Assembly (NCBI GenBank): GCA_937886325.1
Contig: CALABV010000127.1
Coordinates: forward strand, 1-6,717
Source: an uncultured Geobacter sp.
GTDB lineage: Bacteria; Desulfobacterota; Desulfuromonadia; Geobacterales; Geobacteraceae
DNA: 6,717 nucleotides
Reading direction: 5' to 3'
Shown: piece after piece, positions 1 through 4,087 of the stretch
Position numbering within the stretch: position 1 is the first letter of the stretch
How the letters are laid out: each line of letters opens with the position of its first letter
The notes under the pieces: model-generated
Database searches by the model: none
Told to the model about the DNA's origin: nothing
Seen by the model: the letters and a program-made list of their open reading frames with translations, nothing else
Position numbers and translations under genes: made by a program

Positions 1-29
1 TTCCCCCCCCTGATGGTGGTGGCGGTTTG
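1..29 (-). promoter_or_regulatory. Possible start of a fourth leader element, truncated by the window edge
   Basis: After the TAA of the 169-aa gene the minus strand reads C/A-rich sequence with CC pairs and then a run of eight G followed by AA at the edge. The other three spacers show the same order soon after a stop codon: CAA/AAC, a C-rich stretch, then a G-run followed by A-containing sequence. The C-run is broken here and P2/P3 would lie outside the window, so this is a suggestion only. It predicts another gene start roughly 50-70 nt further left. Confidence 0.25.
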
Positions 30-539
30 TTATGCGTTGATGGATTTCCATTCCTTCTGGAGCACCATCTCTATATGCTCTCGTTGTTGATAGTTCCCGC
101 ACCAGATGCAGGTCCTCACGTCGCCATCTTCAAGCCAACGTGCAACGTCGAGATAGAGGTAGTGTTCGGGGTCAATGAAACATTTACCGTGCTCGATATA
201 CTTGTCCCACCAGTCCAGAATTTCCCTGAACTGCATGGCGGGAGGATATGCCCACGAACCGGCGTTAACGCCATTACAGAGAATGTCGGTGAGCCTGCAT
301 CCATGGAGCCATCCGTCATCAAGCCGATGGAATCCAACATACAGCTTTGACGCCAATGTCTTGGTATCATCATAGTGGTGTCCGTCCTTCTCGCTGAAAG
401 CTACGAACAGTGGGCGATCTCGGTATTTGCGAACCCATTTCCACAAGTTTTCGCTATACTGATCCGCCTTTCCCGCCGATTTGATAAGCGGCAGCAATTC
501 CTGTCCGAACACAACTCCTTCAATTCTCTTGACTGTCAT
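30..539 (-). CDS. Hypothetical protein with C-terminal CxxC, 169 aa
   Basis: The ATG at 539 has AAGGAGG 4 nt upstream and overlaps the stop of the 276-aa gene, so the two are translationally coupled. The protein is soluble and tryptophan-rich (WKWVRKY, GSWAY, ILDWWDKY, ARWLEDGD). It contains an N-terminal mixed region and a central GFHRLDDGWLHGCRL segment (about 69-83). Near the C-terminus, CIWCGN (C144, C147) could be half of a metal site or a redox-type CxxC. Only one CxxC pair is present, so a metal site would need H155, another residue or a partner. The tight coupling to the double-CxxC protein makes a shared complex conceivable, but this is inference. No family is recognised. Confidence 0.75.
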   Translation of the reverse strand: MTVKRIEGVVFGQELLPLIKSAGKADQYSENLWKWVRKYRDRPLFVAFSEKDGHHYDDTKTLASKLYVGFHRLDDGWLHGCRLTDILCNGVNAGSWAYPPAMQFREILDWWDKYIEHGKCFIDPEHYLYLDVARWLEDGDVRTCIWCGNYQQREHIEMVLQKEWKSINA

Positions 540-1366
540 GCTGCCTCCTTTCTCAGCGGAACAGCTATCATTATCGGTTTCCTAACCAACACGGAATCCT
601 CAACAGCCTCGTGCTTTTCACAGAAGGCGATGAAGGCCCGTATGGCCTTGTCTGCGGTTTTGTCGAAGTCCCATAAAACGTCTACGAGACGTTTCAGTGA
701 ACTGGTATCCCAGTCCGCATAGTCCCCGGGACAGCTCTCGCCGACTGTCTCCGTGTCCAGATAGGACGAGTAGACAGTGTGCGAGTAATTGACCCGTGGA
801 TTGCCGCAGACTCCGCATTTGTTGGTGGTGGAGTAGACATCCCCGAGTTTGCGTTCTTCGCGGATAATCTCCAGGGTGAGATCCTCGTCAAGGCCAATTG
901 CCTTGACTTCGGGTTGCTCCAGATAGATATCGTCCCGCCAGTGGCGGTGAGACCGGAAATAGGCCCGGAGTTTTTCTTCCGGAGTTTCCGGCTGCTCGCC
1001 CCAGGACGGTACCTTCTTGTAATTCCGCTGGCCACAGGCCGGGCAATACGACTTATAGCCCGTATCCTTTTTGCCGCCGGAGTACAGGACGAGGTAGCCG
1101 CCGGACCTTCCGTTCCTGCCGATCTGCCAAGCGTAATCATGACGAATGGCAAACTCGTCGATAATCCGATCGAATTCGTCGAAAGCCTCAGTTACGTTCA
1201 ACAGGTCGAAGGCACGGTGATAGGTTTCCTGGTCGGGGAATGTTAGGCGGGTGATCTTGATGTTCCTGGAAAACGATGTCCCGCGGTTCCACGAGCTCAT
1301 CGTGTCATAGCGGGAGTGGTTCCCCAGGTACGCGATCATCCCTTTTCTTGTGCGTGGTTTTTTCAC
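536..1366 (-). CDS. Hypothetical protein with two CxxC zinc-knuckle pairs, 276 aa (GTG start)
   Basis: The start is placed at GTG 1366 because of the AAAGGAG 7 nt upstream. The longer open frame to 1576 runs through the leader and the 90-aa gene. Residues 45-90 hold helices and a notable WQIGRNGRSGGYLVLYSGG segment (80-98). The first CPAC (108-111, followed by GQRNYK) and a second CGVC (184-187, followed by NPRVNY) are separated by a charged helical insert, a spacing that could form a split zinc ribbon. A further C212 lies in ESCPGDY. The C-terminus is helical (about 222-252). Such paired CxxC knuckles usually bind Zn and serve nucleic-acid or protein contacts. The GRSGGYLVL plus CPxCG arrangement reminds me of uncharacterised phage/plasmid proteins, without a function. 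Its TGA overlaps the next ATG (ATGA, 536-539). Confidence 0.75.
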   Translation of the reverse strand: MKKPRTRKGMIAYLGNHSRYDTMSSWNRGTSFSRNIKITRLTFPDQETYHRAFDLLNVTEAFDEFDRIIDEFAIRHDYAWQIGRNGRSGGYLVLYSGGKKDTGYKSYCPACGQRNYKKVPSWGEQPETPEEKLRAYFRSHRHWRDDIYLEQPEVKAIGLDEDLTLEIIREERKLGDVYSTTNKCGVCGNPRVNYSHTVYSSYLDTETVGESCPGDYADWDTSSLKRLVDVLWDFDKTADKAIRAFIAFCEKHEAVEDSVLVRKPIMIAVPLRKEAA

Positions 1367-1371
1367 CCTCA

Positions 1372-1437
1372 GTCTCCTTTCGAATTGCGGGGAGACAAGA
1401 CCCCCGTCGGGGAGTATGTCCCCCCGGTTGGGGTTGG
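1372..1437 (-). promoter_or_regulatory. Structured leader element, copy A (upstream of the 276-aa gene)
   Basis: This lies in the 85-nt spacer between the 90-aa and 276-aa genes. On the minus strand, P1 pairs CCCC (1433-1430) with GGGG (1425-1422) across loop AACC. P2 pairs GGGGGGACA (1425-1417) with TGTCTCCCC (1397-1389), 9 bp with one G.U. P3 inside it is CCCC (1412-1409), loop GAC, GGGG (1405-1402). GTCTCC (1396-1391), within the P2 3' arm, is perfectly complementary to GGAGAC (1377-1372), which contains the SD core. The RNA can therefore either keep P2 and expose the SD, or break P2 and mask the SD. The architecture matches copies B and C. What it senses is unknown. Confidence 0.6.
1374..1380 (-). 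promoter_or_regulatory. SD that selects a GTG start
   Basis: AAAGGAG lies 7 nt before the GTG at 1366 and is the only good SD in this stretch. The next in-frame ATG (1339) has only a weak purine run upstream. Its GGAG core is the target of the alternative pairing described for leader copy A. Confidence 0.7.
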
Positions 1438-1451
1438 TAATTCGGAGAGTG

Positions 1452-1724
1452 CTATTCCTCCGGCCAGCGATGCTCCTTGTCGAAGTCATCGAAGATGCCG
1501 CCGGGTGGCACTTCTTCATTGTACGCGAAGATGACCTGCCACTGTCCGTTGTTATGCCCTGCGCCTTTAACATCACCCCCGAAATAGCAGGTGATCAAAG
1601 ATGCAAGCTCTGTCAAAAACGACGTATATGTTTCAGCGTCGTCAATCAGGCAGGTTTCGTCTGTCGCCCTGGTGATAATCGTCGCAAGATCCTTATCAGT
1701 CAGGGTCTTATCTGGTGTTGTCAT
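1452..1724 (-). CDS. Small acidic hypothetical protein, 90 aa
   Basis: The ATG at 1724 is preceded by GAGAGGA at 5 nt spacing, and the gap from the 403-aa gene is 23 nt. The protein is acidic and soluble. It has an N-terminal helical part (LTDKDLATII, 8-17; an IDDAETYTSFLTELASLITCYFG core at 27-49) and a C-terminal beta part with WQVIFAYNEEVPPGGIF (62-78) ending in an acidic DDFDKEHRWPEE tail. From memory, short proteins with this TYT.FL..LA.LI..(H/Y)FGG ... NE.VP..GG.F plan occur as conserved hypotheticals on integrative elements and plasmids. I am not certain of the match and know of no function. It closes the four-gene block and is followed by structured leader copy A. Confidence 0.75.
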   Translation of the reverse strand: MTTPDKTLTDKDLATIITRATDETCLIDDAETYTSFLTELASLITCYFGGDVKGAGHNNGQWQVIFAYNEEVPPGGIFDDFDKEHRWPEE

Positions 1725-1747
1725 TTGGGTCCTCTCTTCTTTTCTCG

Positions 1748-2959
1748 TTATGCGGCCCTTCGGGCTCCCGGCTGTGCCGCGGACCGTCGAACCAGCTCTT
1801 CTGCTGCCGCCAGTATTTCTCCCTTTATCCCGCTGAATTCTTCCCTGACGCCGTTGCAGTGACGAAGCAGAAATGGCAACTCGAACGCCACCCTATCGGC
1901 GGCCGACATTGCCTTTTCCTCCGTACCGAACACGCCCTGGACGTTGGGGGCATTGGAAGTCCGGTTGCGAATGACCACAAACCGGGGTCCGCACTTGCTT
2001 GTGCGGTTTGGTCTGGCAGGCTGAACGTGGTAAACGCCTTTGGCCCACATTCCTTCCCTCACCTTTACCCATTCCAGCGGCCCGTTGCCCCACACGTCCT
2101 CGGGATTCATCCCGAAGGCGAGATAACGACAAATCAGTTCCGCATAGAGATGGTCGAGGCTCAGGTCGAGCAGTGGGTCATCGGCAAACCGGCCATTGAT
2201 GTTGCGCTCTCCGTTCAGTTCCAGGAGCCGCTTCATTTCCACCGGTTCGAGAGGTCGGATAGCGTTGATGCGTTTCAGGGCGATGATCTTGCGGGCAAGC
2301 AGTTCCGGAGGAGTCTTGTCCATGGACAAATCCCGGCCGAAATCTTTCCCGCTGTCGGCGTCCCTGATTTTTGTTTGTGTGTCGAACAGTTGTTCGGTGG
2401 TTGTCGTCTGGACCAGCTTCTCCGCTATGGAGACGTTGCCCAGATACAGCATTCCGCACCACAATCCCAGTTCCCTTCGAATAAAGAGCCTGTCGTCAGG
2501 GGCCAGGATGTCCAGCGAATAGATCCAGGGAACTTTCCTCCCCGGGACTTTCTTCAGTAGGATTGTTCCGCCTCCCGGTGCCGGAGCCGTGGAAACTGTC
2601 CCATCGGGTTCCCTCCTCTTCGACCGTTGCCACTTCCATTCGAAAGTGGACAGGTCAACCGGGAGGAAATGGTCGATGGGTTCCATGGCGCCGGACAGGT
2701 AAGCGGCTTCGATGGTGTTCTGTTCTTCTGTGGTCAGCACTTCCCAGTGCGCCCCGATGTAGTCGGGTTGCAACAGGTCGTAGCCGGTCTTGAGGTTGCG
2801 GTAGCCGAACTTCGGCACGTTCTGAATTACCTGAAGGCGAAGCCATCCAGTGTCGGACTTCTTGTAAGCGTCCTGTCCGCTGACGAAGTATATGCCTTCG
2901 GGTGATGTTGGCGCCGGCAGGTTGGCGAGGTAGTCCATGAACGAAAGTTGTCCCTTCAT
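1748..2959 (-). CDS. Hypothetical protein of 403 aa with a possible clamp-binding N-terminus
   Basis: The ATG at 2959 has a purine-rich GGGGAG 5 nt upstream and lies 12 nt after the previous stop. The protein is soluble and mixed alpha/beta. Its first residues contain QLSFMDYL (4-11), which resembles the QL[SD]LF peptide used to bind the bacterial DNA sliding clamp; similar N-terminal tags occur on small mobile-element proteins. A basic patch (KWQRSKRREPDG, about 109-120) and a helical middle (217-250, with ELLARKIIALKRI) follow. A conserved-looking segment around 262-305 comes next (LDHLYAELICRYLAFGMNPEDVW is its core), then a predicted C-terminal helix (about 370-392). No catalytic motif or known domain is recognised. 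A role linked to DNA replication or repair would be inference from the N-terminal motif only. It is the largest gene of its block and is followed after 23 nt by the 90-aa gene. Confidence 0.8.
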   Translation of the reverse strand: MKGQLSFMDYLANLPAPTSPEGIYFVSGQDAYKKSDTGWLRLQVIQNVPKFGYRNLKTGYDLLQPDYIGAHWEVLTTEEQNTIEAAYLSGAMEPIDHFLPVDLSTFEWKWQRSKRREPDGTVSTAPAPGGGTILLKKVPGRKVPWIYSLDILAPDDRLFIRRELGLWCGMLYLGNVSIAEKLVQTTTTEQLFDTQTKIRDADSGKDFGRDLSMDKTPPELLARKIIALKRINAIRPLEPVEMKRLLELNGERNINGRFADDPLLDLSLDHLYAELICRYLAFGMNPEDVWGNGPLEWVKVREGMWAKGVYHVQPARPNRTSKCGPRFVVIRNRTSNAPNVQGVFGTEEKAMSAADRVAFELPFLLRHCNGVREEFSGIKGEILAAAEELVRRSAAQPGARRAA

Positions 2960-2971
2960 GCCCTCTCCCCC

Positions 2972-3202
2972 TTACCGTAATGGTCTGAGTTCGCCGTCTT
3001 TATCCGTCCACCAACCGTGACCTTCTATCTTGGCCGCAGGGTTCATGGTGGCTGTATTGATGACGAACATGTGGTGTGGGTTGACCTTGTTGCGGATGAG
3101 AGCGTACTCCGTGCCACGCGGACTGTAGATACAGTACGCATAACCGAGCAGCCTGGGTTCGTCCGCTTTGAGGATCCGGTATTTCGACAGGTCGACGCTC
3201 AT
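2972..3202 (-). CDS. Small hypothetical protein, 76 aa
   Basis: The start chosen is the ATG at 3202, which overlaps the upstream stop as ATGA and has AAAGGAGG about 10 nt before it. The frame is open further upstream to 3361, but that part lies inside the preceding gene and is not needed. The protein is short and basic with many aromatics (YAYCIYSPRGTEYALI at about 21-36 and GWWTDKDGELR near the end). It looks like a small all-beta domain. It has no signal peptide, membrane helix or known motif. It sits between the 135-aa and 403-aa genes, with a 12-nt gap to the latter, so the three are almost certainly co-transcribed. The role is unknown. Confidence 0.7.
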   Translation of the reverse strand: MSVDLSKYRILKADEPRLLGYAYCIYSPRGTEYALIRNKVNPHHMFVINTATMNPAAKIEGHGWWTDKDGELRPLR

Positions 3203-3606
3203 GACGTGGTCCCCTCCTTTCCGCAATCGGCCGGATTGATGCTGAAACCAGCCCGAATAAGGTCTGTGAGGGGTACCGAGTCCGTTTCGAACCGTATGTC
3301 GGTGTGCTTTAGGATACCGGACCAGAAAAAGTCGGAGTCCGTAACGTTGAGAGTTACGCACTCAACGCGGCACTCGCAGGGATCCTCAGGCTCCTTGTAG
3401 GCGTTCTCGTCTTCGCTTTCGTGGTCACGAACGAAGTAGTCCGGCGTATAGTCGAACATAGACAATTTGTATACGCCAAGTTGCCTGACCGCTTCCGCGA
3501 GTTTGACAATTCGAGCGGCGAGTTCGTCGTCAATTTGGACGACGGCAACTTCCGGCCCGGTCGCATATTCGTTATAGATGGACACATCAAGAATCATCTC
3601 CGGCAT
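3199..3606 (-). CDS. Conserved-looking hypothetical protein, 135 aa
   Basis: The ATG at 3606 has AAGGAG 6 nt upstream. The protein is soluble and acidic, with no signal or membrane segment. It starts with a strand-rich segment, then a helix (about 27-43, DELAARIVKLAEAV), then an acidic stretch (58-76). A cysteine group follows, C77-x-C79-x3-C83, before a beta-like region containing SDFFWSG (91-97) and KHTDIRFETDSV. The second half vaguely recalls small hypothetical proteins of integrative elements with a similar FW...KH.D segment, but that is memory only. No function can be assigned. It heads a block of four genes: its TGA overlaps the next ATG by ATGA (3199-3202), implying translational coupling. 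Structured leader copy B lies directly upstream. Confidence 0.8.
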   Translation of the reverse strand: MPEMILDVSIYNEYATGPEVAVVQIDDELAARIVKLAEAVRQLGVYKLSMFDYTPDYFVRDHESEDENAYKEPEDPCECRVECVTLNVTDSDFFWSGILKHTDIRFETDSVPLTDLIRAGFSINPADCGKEGTTS

Positions 3607-3680
3607 GTCTGTCTCCTTCCTTTCTGCCCGACAGGAAAAGACATGCCCCAGAAGGGGTTATGTCTCCCCCGCCGGGTTGG
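3607..3680 (-). promoter_or_regulatory. Structured leader element, copy B (upstream of the 135-aa gene)
   Basis: This fills the 75-nt spacer after the lipoprotein stop. On the minus strand, P1 is CCC (3676-3674), loop GGC, GGG (3670-3668). P2 pairs GGGGGAGACAT (3670-3660) with ATGTCTTTTCC (3644-3634), 11 bp including three G.U pairs. P3 inside it is CCCC (3657-3654), loop TTCT, GGGG (3649-3646). The G-run is shared by P1 and P2. CATGTCT (3645-3639) is also perfectly complementary to AGACATG (3610-3604), which contains the start codon, and TTCCT (3637-3633) matches AGGAA (3621-3617) next to the SD. This copy alone has a T-rich tract after the inner stem, so a weak terminator is an alternative reading. 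Confidence 0.6.
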
Positions 3681-3681
3681 A

Positions 3682-3993
3682 TTATTCTTCGATGTTACTG
3701 TTGTTGTCGGGTTCAGTGAACAGCGCCCCGGCAGCCGCACCCATATGGATGGCGAAGCCGAGGGGATTCACGAACGATGCAAGTTGTGTGGTGTCCCGTA
3801 CCGTCACCCACTGGGAATGGCTACAGCCAGCCAGCAAAGTGGCGAGGACAACGACAATGACGCGCGAGAACAGCCTCTTTTTCCACACAGGCTTGGCTTC
3901 TCCGTTTTTCTGGAGACAGCCGCGAGCGGATCTGAGGCAATTCGTGCAGGCGCCCTTGCATTTATTGAGGTTGAAAGTCCTTGAAGTTTGCAT
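3682..3993 (-). CDS. Small lipoprotein with N-terminal cysteine cluster
   Basis: 103 residues from the ATG at 3993, chosen because AAAGGAG lies 5 nt upstream. A longer frame to 4050 would run through the structured leader and has no comparable SD. Residues 12-26 carry four cysteines, C-x3-C-x2-C-x6-C, which could hold a metal. Then come basic residues (KKR, 38-40), a hydrophobic segment (45-54) and a lipobox L-A-G-C with the modified cysteine at 57. The 47-residue mature part has a hydrophobic patch and ends in an acidic NNSNIEE tail. A lipoprotein signal this far from the N-terminus is odd. A GTG at 3888, with a weak GGAGAA upstream, would give a 68-residue product with a normal signal. The protein is probably anchored in the inner or outer membrane. 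No family is recognised; lysis (Rz1-like) or entry-exclusion roles are possible for small lipoproteins of mobile elements, but nothing here proves either. Confidence 0.7.
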   Translation of the reverse strand: MQTSRTFNLNKCKGACTNCLRSARGCLQKNGEAKPVWKKRLFSRVIVVVLATLLAGCSHSQWVTVRDTTQLASFVNPLGFAIHMGAAAGALFTEPDNNSNIEE

Positions 3994-4070
3994 ACATGCT
4001 CCTTTGTCGAGTTCCAACGCAGGACGCACGTATCCCCTTCCGGGAGACAAATGCGTCCCCGGTGGGGGTT
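3994..4070 (-). promoter_or_regulatory. Structured leader element, copy C (upstream of the lipoprotein gene)
   Basis: This lies in the 94-nt spacer between the VWA stop and the lipoprotein start. Reading the minus strand: P1 pairs CCCC (4067-4064) with GGGG (4060-4057). P2 pairs GGGACGCA (4059-4052) with TGCGTCCT (4028-4021), 8 bp with one G.U at the base. Inside P2, P3 is CCC (4044-4042), loop GGAA, GGG (4037-4035). P1 and P2 share the G-run, so they exclude each other at its base. ATACGTGC (4033-4026), which includes part of the P2 3' arm, can instead pair with GCATGTAT (3999-3992) over the end of the SD and the start codon (8 bp, one G.U). The shared plan with the copies at 3607-3680 and 1372-1437 indicates a conserved cis-regulatory RNA. 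Its ligand or trigger is unknown. Confidence 0.6.
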
Positions 4071-4087
4071 ATTGGTGAGGGGTTGTG

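Noticed and set aside
1389..1433. G-quadruplex interpretation of the G-runs in the leader elements
   Set aside because: Each element has only two long G-runs, and both have matching C-runs close by. Hairpins with compensatory changes explain them better.
1367..1576. Extending the CxxC protein upstream to an ATG at 1576
   Set aside because: This would run through leader copy A and overlap the 90-aa gene. The extra residues look like out-of-frame sequence (R/S/T-rich), and the GTG at 1366 has the proper SD.
1748..1775. GCCC-GAA-GGGC hairpin at the 3' end of the 403-aa gene as an intrinsic terminator
   Set aside because: The stem is only 4 bp, lies within codons before the stop and is followed by purines, not a T tract, on the transcript. 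The next gene starts 23 nt after the stop.
1715..2560. Long plus-strand open frame (281 codons) opposite the 403-aa gene
   Set aside because: It lies fully antisense to a better-supported gene with an SD and tight operon spacing. The product is low in recognisable structure and rich in H/R/P, typical of an antisense shadow.
3203..3361. Extending the 76-aa protein upstream to an ATG at 3361
   Set aside because: The added part is inside the 135-aa gene in another frame, is R/H-rich, and is not needed given the ATGA overlap start with its SD.
3994..4050. Extending the lipoprotein gene upstream to an ATG at 4050
   Set aside because: The extra codons are the P3/P2 arms of the leader element, and no good SD precedes that ATG, whereas AAAGGAG lies 5 nt before 3993.
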